Positions 25,872 through 35,161 of a DNA stretch of 64,000 nt are shown piece after piece. Positions within the stretch are counted from its first letter, which is position 1. Each line of letters begins with the position of its first letter. The DNA is from MGBC114079 sp964531385 (GTDB lineage: Bacteria; Bacillota; Clostridia; Lachnospirales; CAG-274): NCBI GenBank assembly GCA_964531385.1, contig CAZHGC010000002.1:62001-126000 (forward strand). The letters run 5' to 3'. The notes beneath the pieces are model-generated. The model had not been told where the DNA came from. It saw only the letters and a list, made by a program, of their open reading frames with translations, and made no database searches. Made by a program: the position numbers and the translations under genes.

Positions 25872-26675
25872 ATGGATTACAGAACTAAACTAAACGAACA
25901 CAAACGAATAGTTATAAAAGTTGGAACAACCTCTCTAACATATGACAACGGTTGTATCAACCTCAAAAAAATTGAAAATCTCTCTTGGGTTCTAACCGAC
26001 CTCAGAAATCGTGGAAAAGAAGTAATTCTTGTTTCCTCCGGTGCAATCGCTGTTGGAACAGACCGTCTCGGCCTTAAAGAACGTCCGAGAGACACAATAG
26101 GCAAACAGGCGGCGTCAGCCGTTGGGCAGGCAGTTCTAATGCAAATTTACGAAAAATTCTTTATGGAATATAACCAAAAAGCCGCTCAAATTTTGCTAAC
26201 AAAAGATGTTTTCGATTTCGACTCAAGAAAACAAAATGCAAAAAATACAATCGAAACTCTTCTAAAAATGGGAGTTATCCCAATAGTCAACGAAAATGAC
26301 ACCGTTGCAACGGAAGAATTAAACGAATTCAGCGATAACGACACATTGTCTGCATACGTTGCAAGGCTTGTAAACAGCAATTTGTTAATTATATTGTCCG
26401 ATATTGACGGAATGTATGATAAAGACCCAAATATAAACGAAAATGCAAAAATTATTCCAACGGTTTGCGGAATTAACGATAATATCTATAAAATTGCAGG
26501 GGGCTCAAGCAGTTCGCTCGGAACAGGCGGAATGATAACAAAAGTTAAAGCCGCAAAACTTGTAACCGATAACAAAATCGATATGGTAATTGCTTCCGGC
26601 GAAAACCCGTCAATCATTTTCGATATTATCGATGGCAAAAATATAGGAACATTGTTCGTTTCAGGTTGTGAATAA
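25872..26675 (+). CDS. proB: Glutamate 5-kinase
   Basis: First enzyme of proline synthesis, phosphorylating glutamate. About 267 residues, containing only the amino-acid kinase domain; the C-terminal PUA domain seen in many enterobacterial ProB is absent, as in other short ProB. Motifs: RIVIKVGTTSLT, LVSSGAIAVG, IVNENDTVATEEL, FSDNDTLSAYVA and SDIDGMYDKDP. The start at 25872 matches the family start; in-frame starts at 25836 (GTG) and 25854 extend into the leader hairpin and no upstream ribosome site is strong. Confidence 0.93.
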   Translation: MDYRTKLNEHKRIVIKVGTTSLTYDNGCINLKKIENLSWVLTDLRNRGKEVILVSSGAIAVGTDRLGLKERPRDTIGKQAASAVGQAVLMQIYEKFFMEYNQKAAQILLTKDVFDFDSRKQNAKNTIETLLKMGVIPIVNENDTVATEELNEFSDNDTLSAYVARLVNSNLLIILSDIDGMYDKDPNINENAKIIPTVCGINDNIYKIAGGSSSSLGTGGMITKVKAAKLVTDNKIDMVIASGENPSIIFDIIDGKNIGTLFVSGCE

Positions 26676-26676
26676 T

Positions 26677-27276
26677 ATGAACATTAACACAGAAAAAAAA
26701 GATTTAAGAAAATTTTACTCCAACCTGAGAGATAGCCTTTCCGCCGAAGAAATCACAAAAAAAAGCCAAAAAATGTGCAATTCTTTTTTCGGCTCGGCTT
26801 TATATAAAAATTCGCAAACCATATTTACATACATAAACTATAAATCCGAATTTAACACTTCAATAATTGCAAAAAAAACGCTTTCCGATAATAAAAAGCT
26901 TTGCGTTCCCGTTATGTCAAAAAAAGCACACGAAATGTTTTTTGTTCAAATAACAAACCTAAATGAATTGCAAAAAAATAAATTCGGAATTTTAGAACCC
27001 GCCCTAAATTTTGAAAAAGTTCTAAAGCCAAACGATAAAACAGTTATAATCGTTCCTGCGTTGGCGTTCGACAAAAACGGCTTTCGGCTTGGCTATGGCG
27101 GTGGCTATTATGATAAATATCTAAGCGAAAACAAAAGCTTTGCAAATATCGGCTTTTCATTCAATTTTCAAATTGCAAACGAACTTATCCACAACGAAAA
27201 CGATATTCCCGTTGATGTTATCCTAACGGAAAACAACTCAATTATTATAAAAAGGGGGCTTAAACAATGGATTTAA
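26677..27276 (+). CDS. 5-formyltetrahydrofolate cyclo-ligase
   Basis: Enzyme of 199 residues that converts 5-formyl-THF to 5,10-methenyl-THF with ATP. The family motif RLGYGGGYYDKYL and VPALAFDKNGF are present, with KKDLRKFYSNLRDSLS at the N-terminus. Start ATG 26677 lies one base after proB, and the gene's end overlaps proA by 10 bases, so this folate enzyme is embedded in a proline operon. Confidence 0.92.
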   Translation: MNINTEKKDLRKFYSNLRDSLSAEEITKKSQKMCNSFFGSALYKNSQTIFTYINYKSEFNTSIIAKKTLSDNKKLCVPVMSKKAHEMFFVQITNLNELQKNKFGILEPALNFEKVLKPNDKTVIIVPALAFDKNGFRLGYGGGYYDKYLSENKSFANIGFSFNFQIANELIHNENDIPVDVILTENNSIIIKRGLKQWI

Positions 27277-28508
27277 ACGAAATTGGTGCAAAGGCAAAAG
27301 AAGCGTCTTTGGATATGGCAAAATTGTCGACAACAGAAAAAAATAAAATCCTAAAAATCGGAGCAGAAGCTCTTATAAAAAATTCAGATTATATAATTTC
27401 CGAAAATAAAAAAGACCTCGATGCCGCAAAAAATAACGGTCTAAAAAATGTTCTAATCGATAGATTAACTTTAACAAAGGAACGAATTGAAGGTATGGCA
27501 GACGGGCTTTTCCAGCTTGCAAAGCTTGAAGACCCAATCGGTGAAATTATAAATATGAAAACTTTGCCAAATGGGCTTAAAATCGGTCAAAAACGTGTTC
27601 CAATGGGTGTAATCGGAATTATATACGAAGCAAGACCAAATGTAACGTCCGATGCTTTCGGGCTTTGCTTTAAGGCAGGAAGTGCCGTAATTTTAAGAGG
27701 TGGAAAAGAAGCAATAAACTCCAACAAAGCAGTTATAAAAACGCTTAAAGACTCTTTTTGCGGAATTATAAACCCAAACGTTGTCCAGCTTGTTGAAGAT
27801 ACAAGTCGTGATTCGGCAACAGCAATGATGAAAATGAACAAATATATGGATTTGTTAATTCCTCGTGGAGGAGCAGGGCTTATAAAATCTGTGGTTGAAA
27901 ACAGCACAGTTCCCGTAATTGAAACAGGCGTTGGAAATTGCCACGTTTTCGTTGATGAAAGTGCAATAATCGACGATGCTGTTAATATAATTGTCAACGC
28001 AAAAGCCCAAAGACCAAGCGTTTGCAACGCTTGCGAAACTTTGCTTGTTCATAAAAATATTGCCGAAAAATATCTTCCTTTGGCAATTGCCGCTCTTCGT
28101 GAAAATAACGTTGAAATCAGGGGCGACAAAGAAACAGCAAAAATTGTTCCAAATGTTGTTTCCGCAACCTATGAAGATTGGGCAACCGAATATCTCGATT
28201 ACATTTTGGCTGTCAAAGTTGTTGAAAACATCGATGAAGCAATCTCGCATATAAGAACATATTCAACAGGTCATTCCGAATCAATTGTAACGCAAAATTA
28301 CACAAATGCTGAAAAATTTATAAATGAAGTTGATTCTGCCGCAGTTTATGTCAATGCGTCAACAAGATTTACCGACGGAAATGAGTTCGGCTTCGGTGCC
28401 GAAATCGGAATAAGCACCCAAAAGCTCCACGCAAGAGGGCCAATGGGCTTAAAAGCAATTACAACAACAAAATATATAATTTACGGTAACGGTCAAATTA
28501 GAAAATAA
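27267..28508 (+). CDS. proA: Gamma-glutamyl phosphate reductase
   Basis: Second enzyme of proline synthesis, reducing gamma-glutamyl phosphate with NADPH. It has 413 residues, family length. Conserved segments are IGIIYEARPNVTSDAFGLC, LRGGKEA, VETGVGNCHVFVD and the catalytic-cysteine region QRPSVCNACETLLVH, ending with GLKAITTTKYIIYGNGQIR. AAAAGGGGG precedes the ATG. Third gene of proB-5FCL-proA; no proC is adjacent. Confidence 0.97.
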   Translation: MDLNEIGAKAKEASLDMAKLSTTEKNKILKIGAEALIKNSDYIISENKKDLDAAKNNGLKNVLIDRLTLTKERIEGMADGLFQLAKLEDPIGEIINMKTLPNGLKIGQKRVPMGVIGIIYEARPNVTSDAFGLCFKAGSAVILRGGKEAINSNKAVIKTLKDSFCGIINPNVVQLVEDTSRDSATAMMKMNKYMDLLIPRGGAGLIKSVVENSTVPVIETGVGNCHVFVDESAIIDDAVNIIVNAKAQRPSVCNACETLLVHKNIAEKYLPLAIAALRENNVEIRGDKETAKIVPNVVSATYEDWATEYLDYILAVKVVENIDEAISHIRTYSTGHSESIVTQNYTNAEKFINEVDSAAVYVNASTRFTDGNEFGFGAEIGISTQKLHARGPMGLKAITTTKYIIYGNGQIRK

Positions 28509-28510
28509 TT

Positions 28511-28556
28511 AAAAGTGTTTTGAAAGAACATTTTCGCTCTTTCAAAACACTTTTTT
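28511..28556. terminator. Bidirectional terminator between proA and the ADP-ribosylglycohydrolase
   Basis: Arms AAAAGTGTTTTGAAAGA and TCTTTCAAAACACTTTTTT around an eight- to ten-base loop. Confidence 0.88.
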
Positions 28557-28645
28557 ATTAATCTCTGCAATCTCTAAATAAAAAAATCGCTCCGTTACTG
28601 CAAATTTTTCAATTTTTCGTTCTTTAAATTTTAAAAAATTAATTT

Positions 28646-29635
28646 TCAACCTCTTATTTTTTCAAAAACTTCATAGCTCAATTTTTCAAAAATTTCCTTT
28701 TTAACAATAACATCAATCCACTTTTTCGGTATATCCTCATAACCATAATAACTTCCGGCAATTCCTCCCGCCAAAGCCCCAACAGTGTCTGTGTCGCTTC
28801 CAAGATTAACTGCTTTAAGAACACATTCCTCATAAGAATTACTGTTCAAAAAACACCAAATAACCGCCTCCAAAGTGTCAACAACATAACCAGAACTTTT
28901 AATCTCATCTTCTGACAATTCAAAAAACTCACGTATATTTTTCAAGCGACAAAAAATATCAATCTCTTCCTCAAATCCATAACCTTTTCGGCTTTCATAA
29001 ACATCAAAAATTTTTCCGACACTTTCTTCAACAATCTCAAGTTTGCCAATATTCGCTTTTTCGCAAACTATATGTGAAATTAATCCAGAATAAATTCCGC
29101 AAGCCATTACGCTCCTTTTGTGAGCATGGGTCAATTTCGAAACGTTTTCAACAATTTCCAAGTTTTCATCAATATGCTCAAAAAAGTTTTTTGCAAAATA
29201 TAAGGCAATCGGTAAAATTCTCATCAAAGACCCGTTCCCGTTTGAATAAACCGAACGCTCACCACATTCAAGTGGATTTGTCCCTTTTCCATAAGAAATA
29301 ATTGTCCTTTGTGTCGTAATTCCAACATCAAAAATCTCATTGTGAGGGCTATATTCTTTTTTAAAAAACCAACGATAAAAACTGTCCATAAGATTTTCAT
29401 AAAATTCACTTTTGTTTTCAACTTTGTTTTTAGAAATAACATCAAGAGTTGCCAAAACCATACTGCTGTCGTCCGACCACGTTCCCTTTGGTTGATTGTG
29501 CGTTCCAAATTCCCGCATATCTTCAACAGGCAACTTTTTAAGTTCTTCTCTTTCCAAAAATTCAACCGGAACACCAAGAGCATCTCCAACAACAAATCCC
29601 ATTATCCCCGATAATATATAATTGTTTTTATCCAT
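28646..29635 (-). CDS. ADP-ribosylglycohydrolase family protein (DraG-like)
   Basis: Protein of 329 residues of the ARH/DraG family, which removes ADP-ribose from proteins or small acceptors using two magnesium ions. Metal-binding motifs are GTWSDDSSM (about 53-61) and GSDTDTVGALAGGIAG (near residue 270), and the fold starts with IMGFVVGDALGVPVEF. The start ATG 29635 has GAGAGG upstream; the in-frame start at 29704 has none. No DraT-type transferase or nitrogenase gene is nearby, so the target is unknown. Confidence 0.9.
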   Translation of the reverse strand: MDKNNYILSGIMGFVVGDALGVPVEFLEREELKKLPVEDMREFGTHNQPKGTWSDDSSMVLATLDVISKNKVENKSEFYENLMDSFYRWFFKKEYSPHNEIFDVGITTQRTIISYGKGTNPLECGERSVYSNGNGSLMRILPIALYFAKNFFEHIDENLEIVENVSKLTHAHKRSVMACGIYSGLISHIVCEKANIGKLEIVEESVGKIFDVYESRKGYGFEEEIDIFCRLKNIREFFELSEDEIKSSGYVVDTLEAVIWCFLNSNSYEECVLKAVNLGSDTDTVGALAGGIAGSYYGYEDIPKKWIDVIVKKEIFEKLSYEVFEKIRG

Positions 29636-29654
29636 AAGTACCAACCTCTCAAAT

Positions 29655-29693
29655 GAAAAAGGGCGTAAAAACGATTTCCCGTCTTCACGCCCC
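29655..29693 (-). terminator. Terminator of the ATP synthase operon
   Basis: On the minus strand GGGCGT ... ACGCCC with a loop of about 20 bases followed by TTTTT, immediately after atpC. Confidence 0.75.
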
Positions 29694-29700
29694 AAAAAAA

Positions 29701-30111
29701 TCAATCTTTTCTTTCTTTAGCTTCAATCCTGATTAATGCACGCCTTAAAGCAAGCTCAGCTCTAACAATGTCAATGCTGTCATCATTGCTTTGAATACGG
29801 CTTTGAGCCCTTTCTTTCGCCGCAACAGCCCTTTCCATATCAATTTCGTCGGGCCATTCCGCAGCATCGGATAAAACAGTAAGACCTCTTTCGTCAACGC
29901 TGGCAAAACCGCCAAAAATCGTTGCCCTAATTTCATCATCACCGTTTATAATTCTCAAAATTCCATAATCCAAAGTAGTTGTCAAAGGTTGATGACCCTG
30001 CAAAATACCAATATCACCAACTGAGGAACGCATAATTACCATTTCGGCATCTTCGTCATAAAGCTCTCTCACAGGCGTAACAATACGTAATCGTATTTTA
30101 TTTTCTGCCAT
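29701..30111 (-). CDS. atpC: ATP synthase epsilon subunit
   Basis: Central-stalk subunit of 136 residues. The N-terminal beta domain has LRIVTPVRELYDEDAEMV and GDIGILQGHQPLTTTLDYG; the C-terminal helical hairpin is Ala/Arg/Glu-rich. It regulates ATPase activity and links the rotor. ATG 30111 is preceded by GGGTGAT; the ORF could extend three codons further upstream. Last gene of the operon. Confidence 0.95.
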   Translation of the reverse strand: MAENKIRLRIVTPVRELYDEDAEMVIMRSSVGDIGILQGHQPLTTTLDYGILRIINGDDEIRATIFGGFASVDERGLTVLSDAAEWPDEIDMERAVAAKERAQSRIQSNDDSIDIVRAELALRRALIRIEAKERKD

Positions 30112-30131
30112 ATAAATCACCCGTTACCCAA

Positions 30132-31523
30132 TTATTTGTTTGCCTTAGCAACAACATCATCAATAGTACCTGCATTAAGGAAATAGTTTTCAGGAATATC
30201 GTCGTGCTTTCCTTCAAGAATTTCTTTAAATCCACGAACAGTTTCCGAAACGGGAACATATTGCCCATCAAAACCTGTAAATTTTTCAGCAACAAAGAAA
30301 GGCTGTGACAAAAATCTTTGAACCTTTCTTGCTCGGCTAACAGTAATCTTGTCTTCTTCGGAAAGCTCGTCCATACCAAGAATTGAAATAATATCTTGAA
30401 GTTCTTTGTATCTCTGCAAAATAGCTTGAACTTTTCTCGCAACTTGATAATGCTCTTCTCCAAGAACTTGAGGGTCAAGAATACGTGAAGTTGATTCAAG
30501 CGGGTCAACAGCCGGATAAATACCAAGCTCAACAATTGAACGTGATAAAACAGTTGTTGCGTCAAGATGTGCAAAAGTAGTTGCCGGAGCAGGGTCTGTC
30601 AAGTCGTCCGCAGGAACGTAAACAGCTTGAACAGATGTAATAGAACCGTTCTTTGTAGATGTAATTCTTTCTTGCAAAGAACCAACTTCCGTTGCCAAAG
30701 TTGGCTGATAACCAACGGCAGAAGGCATACGACCCAAAAGAGCCGAAACTTCCGAACCTGCCTGAACAAAACGGAAAATGTTGTCAACAAATAAAAGCAC
30801 GTCTTGATTTTCTTCGTCTCTAAAATATTCAGCCATAGTAAGCCCTGTAAGAGCAATTCTCATTCTCGCTCCCGGTGGCTCGTTCATCTGACCAAAAACA
30901 AGGCTTGTTTTGTTAATAACGCCCGATTCCTGCATTTCATAATAAAGGTCGTTACCTTCACGTGTACGTTCACCAACACCCGCAAAAACAGAAAATCCAC
31001 CATGCTCGGTTGCAATGTTACGAATAAGTTCCATAATAAGAACTGTCTTTCCAACACCTGCACCACCAAACAAACCAATTTTTCCGCCTTTTGCATAAGG
31101 GCAAAGAAGGTCAATTGATTTAATTCCCGTTTCAAGAAGCTCTGTAGCCGCTGCTTGTTCGGAAAAACTCGGAGCAGTTCTGTGAATAGACCATTTTTCT
31201 GTAGTCTCAGGAGCAGGATTATCATCAATAGGCTCGCCAACAACGTTGAACATACGACCCAAAGTGGCTTTACCAACAGGAACACGAATAGGTGCACCTG
31301 TGTCAACAGCGTCCATACCCCTAACAAGACCGTCGGTTGATGACATCGCAATACATTTAACAACATCGTCGCCCAAATGCTGTGCAACTTCGGCAACAAT
31401 GGTTCTGCCCTCGTGTTCAATTTCAATGGCATTGTACAAAGAAGGCATATTTTCAGTAGAAAATTTAATATCCAATACGGCACCGATAATCTGAATTATC
31501 TTGCCGACATTCTTTTCAGCCAA
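30132..31523 (-). CDS. atpD: ATP synthase beta subunit
   Basis: Catalytic F1 subunit of 463 residues. Walker A GGAGVGKT at about 153-160, the GERTREGNDLY segment, Walker B VLLFVDNIFRF and the ALLGRMPSAVGYQPTL signature are all intact, so it should be catalytically competent. It follows atpG with a 125-base gap that contains a purine-rich leader and ends in AAAGGAG. Confidence 0.98.
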   Translation of the reverse strand: MAEKNVGKIIQIIGAVLDIKFSTENMPSLYNAIEIEHEGRTIVAEVAQHLGDDVVKCIAMSSTDGLVRGMDAVDTGAPIRVPVGKATLGRMFNVVGEPIDDNPAPETTEKWSIHRTAPSFSEQAAATELLETGIKSIDLLCPYAKGGKIGLFGGAGVGKTVLIMELIRNIATEHGGFSVFAGVGERTREGNDLYYEMQESGVINKTSLVFGQMNEPPGARMRIALTGLTMAEYFRDEENQDVLLFVDNIFRFVQAGSEVSALLGRMPSAVGYQPTLATEVGSLQERITSTKNGSITSVQAVYVPADDLTDPAPATTFAHLDATTVLSRSIVELGIYPAVDPLESTSRILDPQVLGEEHYQVARKVQAILQRYKELQDIISILGMDELSEEDKITVSRARKVQRFLSQPFFVAEKFTGFDGQYVPVSETVRGFKEILEGKHDDIPENYFLNAGTIDDVVAKANK

Positions 31524-31648
31524 ACGTTTTCACTCCTTTTTTGCTATGAAAGCCCAAAAGGCAAAAAGCCCAAAAAGTCTGCAAAAGTGCAAAAACAAAA
31601 ACATAAGCTTTCATCTATAATAAGTATCCGCAAAAAGCAGATTGTCAA

Positions 31649-32506
31649 TTAATCGTAAATACCGCTTCCGCCAACAATCTCTGTAATTTCCTGAGTAATA
31701 GCACCTTGCCTTGCTCTGTTGTAAAGTAAATTAAGAGAATCAATCATTTCAGATGCGTTTTCGGTTGCCGAATCCATAGCTGTCATTCTTGCACCAAGTT
31801 CGCAAACAGCTGATTCAACCATTGCCCCAAAAATAACGGTATTAACATATTTGGGAATAACATATTCCAAAACGGCTTCTTCGCTTGGCTCATAAATCGT
31901 AAGAGCTTGGTTCGAATCAGCGTCGTTTGTAAATTCATTTACATCAACAGGAAGAACTTTAATAAGCTTAGGCTCAGAAGTAATTGTCGAAATAAATTCT
32001 GTGTAAGCAAGATAAACTTCGTCCGCTTCCTCTTTAGTAAATAAATCAAGTGCCAACTGTCCAATCTTTAAAGCGTCTGTATATGTCGGATTTTCGGAAA
32101 TCCCTGTGTAAGATTTGATAATATTAACGCCTCTTCGTTTAAAAAATTCTCTGCCCTTGCTTCCAACAGTAATTGCAGAAACATTTTTAACATCATCAAC
32201 ACAAGCCATGGCAGCCTTGCTAACGTTCATATTATAACCTCCGCAAAGCCCCCTGTCTCCGGTAATAAGAATAACGGCTTTTTTCTTAACCTCTCTTGTT
32301 TCCAAAAAAGGGTGAGAAATTCCTTTCGAACCTCCAACAACGCCCGCAATAACTTTTCTTGTTTCTTTAAAGAACGGACGAGTGTCCATAAGTCTGTTTT
32401 TAGCTTTTGTAAGTTTAGAGCTTGCAACAAGATTCATGGCTTTGGTAATTTGCTGGGTGCTATTGACACTTCTGATTCTGCGTTTAATATCACGCATTGA
32501 TGCCAT
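31649..32506 (-). CDS. atpG: ATP synthase gamma subunit
   Basis: Rotor shaft subunit of 285 residues. The N-terminal helix MRDIKRRIRSVNSTQQITKAMNLVA and the C-terminal AMDSATENASEMIDSLNLLYNRARQ with QGAITQEITEIVGG are the conserved coiled-coil parts (quoted in pieces). The gene starts 15 bases after atpA with AGGTGA as ribosome site. Confidence 0.97.
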   Translation of the reverse strand: MASMRDIKRRIRSVNSTQQITKAMNLVASSKLTKAKNRLMDTRPFFKETRKVIAGVVGGSKGISHPFLETREVKKKAVILITGDRGLCGGYNMNVSKAAMACVDDVKNVSAITVGSKGREFFKRRGVNIIKSYTGISENPTYTDALKIGQLALDLFTKEEADEVYLAYTEFISTITSEPKLIKVLPVDVNEFTNDADSNQALTIYEPSEEAVLEYVIPKYVNTVIFGAMVESAVCELGARMTAMDSATENASEMIDSLNLLYNRARQGAITQEITEIVGGSGIYD

Positions 32507-32521
32507 AATATCACCTCTCCG

Positions 32522-34027
32522 TTATTTGAATTCTTTTTTAAAGTTTTCAATGGCTAAACGAAGCTCAGCTTCATTTTCAGAGCTAAGTTGCTTAGTTTCT
32601 TTAATGTCTTTGAAAATGTGGTTGTGTTTAGCTTCCATATAGCTGAAAAATTCTGCTTCAAATCTTAAAACATCACCAACCGGAATGTCGTCAAGATATT
32701 TGTTTGTAACAGCAAAAAGAATAACAACCTCTTTTTCAACCTCCAAAGTTTTATATTGAGCTTGTTTAAGAATTTCAACAATTCTCTCACCATGATTAAG
32801 ACGTTCAAGAGTGTCTTTGTCAAGGTCAGAACCAAATTGAGCAAAACTTTCAAGCTCACGATATTGAGCAAGCTCAACACGAATAGGACCGGCAATTTTC
32901 TTCATAGCTTTAATCTGAGCCGAACCACCAACACGAGAAACAGAAAGACCTGCGTTAATTGCAGGACGAATTCCCGAATTGAAAAGTTCGCTTTCAAGGA
33001 AAATCTGGCCGTCTGTAATTGAAATAACGTTTGTCGGAATATAAGCGGAAATATCGCCTGCCTGAGTTTCAATAATAGGAAGAGCAGTAATAGAACCTCC
33101 GCCATATTTTTCGTCAAGTCTTGCCGAACGTTCAAGAAGTCTTGAATGAAGATAGAAAACGTCACCTGGATAAGCCTCACGTCCCGGTGGCCTGTGAAGA
33201 AGCAAACTCATCGCACGATAAGCAACAGCATGCTTAGATAAGTCATCATAAACAATAAGAACGTCTTTGCCGTTTTCCATAAATTCTTCGCCAATTGCAC
33301 AACCGGAATAAGGTGCAATATATTGTAAAGGTGCAGTGTCGCTTGCTGTTGCAACAACAACCGTTGTATAGTCCATAGCACCTGCATCTTCAAGATTTTT
33401 AACAATACGTGCAACAGTTGAAGCTTTCTGACCAATTGCAACATAAATACAAATAACATCTTTGCCCTTTTGGTTGATAATAGTGTCAACACAAATGGCG
33501 GTTTTTCCTGTCTGACGGTCGCCAATAACAAGCTCACGCTGACCCCTTCCAATAGGAACCATAGCATCAATCGCTTTAATTCCTGTCTGAAGAGGAACAT
33601 CAACAGATTTACGAGTGATAACACCCGGAGCAACTCTCTCAATAGGTCTGAATTTATCAGTGTTAATAGGGCCTTTTTCGTCAATAGGCTGTCCCAAAGA
33701 GTTAACAACACGACCAATCATTTCGTTACCAACAGGAACAGAAGCAACACGACCTGTAAGCTTAACAGAATCGCCCTCCTTAATGCCTTGGTCCGAGCCA
33801 AGAAGAACAACACCAATGTTGTCCTCTTCAAGGTTCTGTGCCATACCAAAAACACCGTTTTCAAACTCAAGAAGTTCACCGCTCATTGCGTTATCAAGAC
33901 CGTAAACTCTGGCAATACCGTCACCAACTTGGATAACAGTGCCAACTTCGGAAACGTCAAGCTTCGAAGTATAGCCTTTAATCTGTTCTTTAATAACAGA
34001 ACTAATTTCTTCGGGTCTGATATTCAT
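32522..34027 (-). CDS. atpA: ATP synthase alpha subunit
   Basis: Regulatory nucleotide-binding F1 subunit of 501 residues. Walker A GDRQTGKT at about residue 170, VLIVYDDLSKHAVAYR, LLHRPPGREAYPGDVFYLHS and the arginine-finger region SVSRVGGSAQ are present. It begins MNIRPEEISSVIKEQIKGY, the usual alpha start. Order atpH-atpA-atpG is canonical. Confidence 0.98.
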   Translation of the reverse strand: MNIRPEEISSVIKEQIKGYTSKLDVSEVGTVIQVGDGIARVYGLDNAMSGELLEFENGVFGMAQNLEEDNIGVVLLGSDQGIKEGDSVKLTGRVASVPVGNEMIGRVVNSLGQPIDEKGPINTDKFRPIERVAPGVITRKSVDVPLQTGIKAIDAMVPIGRGQRELVIGDRQTGKTAICVDTIINQKGKDVICIYVAIGQKASTVARIVKNLEDAGAMDYTTVVVATASDTAPLQYIAPYSGCAIGEEFMENGKDVLIVYDDLSKHAVAYRAMSLLLHRPPGREAYPGDVFYLHSRLLERSARLDEKYGGGSITALPIIETQAGDISAYIPTNVISITDGQIFLESELFNSGIRPAINAGLSVSRVGGSAQIKAMKKIAGPIRVELAQYRELESFAQFGSDLDKDTLERLNHGERIVEILKQAQYKTLEVEKEVVILFAVTNKYLDDIPVGDVLRFEAEFFSYMEAKHNHIFKDIKETKQLSSENEAELRLAIENFKKEFK

Positions 34028-34046
34028 TACGAGTTACACTCCTTTA

Positions 34047-34592
34047 CTATGCAAGATGTATATTCAAAAGCTGTTTTTTCAAGTCGTCAAGCTGTCTCTT
34101 AATGCTTCCGTCAATAATATGCCCGCCAACTTTAATGCAAACTCCGCCCAAAAGGCTTTCGTCAACATCAGCTTGAATAAAAATCTGCTTATTCAAATTT
34201 TGAGACAATTTTTCTTTAATGCTTTCAATCTGCGAATCCGATAAAGGCTTTGCAGAAGTAACAAAAGCCGTTTCAATGCCTTTGTGCTCCTCAACCTTCT
34301 TAACAAATATTTTAAGCATATCAACAATTTGGGTTTCTCTGTTTTTTCTCAAAGCAACAGAAAATAACCCCATAATATCATCGGAAATTTTGCCTTTAAA
34401 AGCATTTTCCAAAATACTCATTTTTTCTTCGCCCGTAACTTGAGGGTGATTAAAAACAAGTAAAAATTCTTTATCGTTTTCAAAAGTTTCAAGAACAAGT
34501 TTAACTTCGTCTTCAAAAACGTCAAGCTTAGAAGACTCCAAAGCCAAATCAAAAAGAGCATTAGCATATCTGCCCGCAACTAACTGAGCCAT
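34047..34592 (-). CDS. atpH: ATP synthase delta subunit
   Basis: Peripheral-stalk subunit of 181 residues, OSCP type. The N-terminal helical domain starts AQLVAGRYANALFDLA; the C-terminal segment DESLLGGVCIKVGGHIIDGSIKRQL is the family signature. The start overlaps the end of atpF by 13 bases, implying translational coupling. Confidence 0.96.
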   Translation of the reverse strand: MAQLVAGRYANALFDLALESSKLDVFEDEVKLVLETFENDKEFLLVFNHPQVTGEEKMSILENAFKGKISDDIMGLFSVALRKNRETQIVDMLKIFVKKVEEHKGIETAFVTSAKPLSDSQIESIKEKLSQNLNKQIFIQADVDESLLGGVCIKVGGHIIDGSIKRQLDDLKKQLLNIHLA

Positions 34593-35098
34593 TTAACTTC
34601 CCCCAAATCAGAAATAACCTCATCAACCAACTTGTCTTGCTGGCTTTGGTCAATGGAAGCGGAAACAAAACGACCCGCCATAATAGAAGAAACTTCAATA
34701 ATTTGCTTTTTAATTTCGTCTTTGGCTTTTTCCTGTTCTCTTTGAATATCGACCATAGCTCTGTTTTTAAGAGTTTCGGCCTCTTTTCTTGCCTCAGCAA
34801 TAATTTCCTGTTCTCTCAAAACAGCTCTGTTTCTTGCTTCGGTTAAAATAGCTTCTTTTTCTTTATCAATAGCTTTAAGCTTTCCTTCGTATAAATCTTT
34901 CATTTTGTTGGCTTCTTCAAGCTGAGCCTCGGCAGAAGAAATCTGACCAGAAATTTTTTCTCGCCTTGCCGCAAGAAAGTTTGTAACAGGCTTGTAAAGA
35001 AGATAAGATAAAACAGCACAAAGAATAACTGTGTTCAAAAGCTGAAAAGCCACATCTTTAAGCATATTAATATCCAAACTTAATATGAAATCTTCCAA
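34580..35098 (-). CDS. atpF: ATP synthase b subunit
   Basis: Membrane-anchored peripheral stalk of 172 residues. One N-terminal membrane segment (about 10-30) is followed by a long charged helix rich in Glu, Lys and Ala (residues 35-150), containing LLYKPVTNFLAARREKI. It connects atpB in the membrane to atpH. Confidence 0.95.
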   Translation of the reverse strand: MEDFILSLDINMLKDVAFQLLNTVILCAVLSYLLYKPVTNFLAARREKISGQISSAEAQLEEANKMKDLYEGKLKAIDKEKEAILTEARNRAVLREQEIIAEARKEAETLKNRAMVDIQREQEKAKDEIKKQIIEVSSIMAGRFVSASIDQSQQDKLVDEVISDLGEVKWLS

Positions 35099-35161
35099 GG
35101 AACAAAAACCTCCTTTCGGTTAAATTACAGCGGATTATCCGCAATTTTGCAAACTTTGAAA

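Noticed and set aside
33470..34102. Plus-strand frame of 210 codons antisense to atpA
   Set aside because: Shadow of a conserved, high-scoring ATP synthase gene, with no start-site support.
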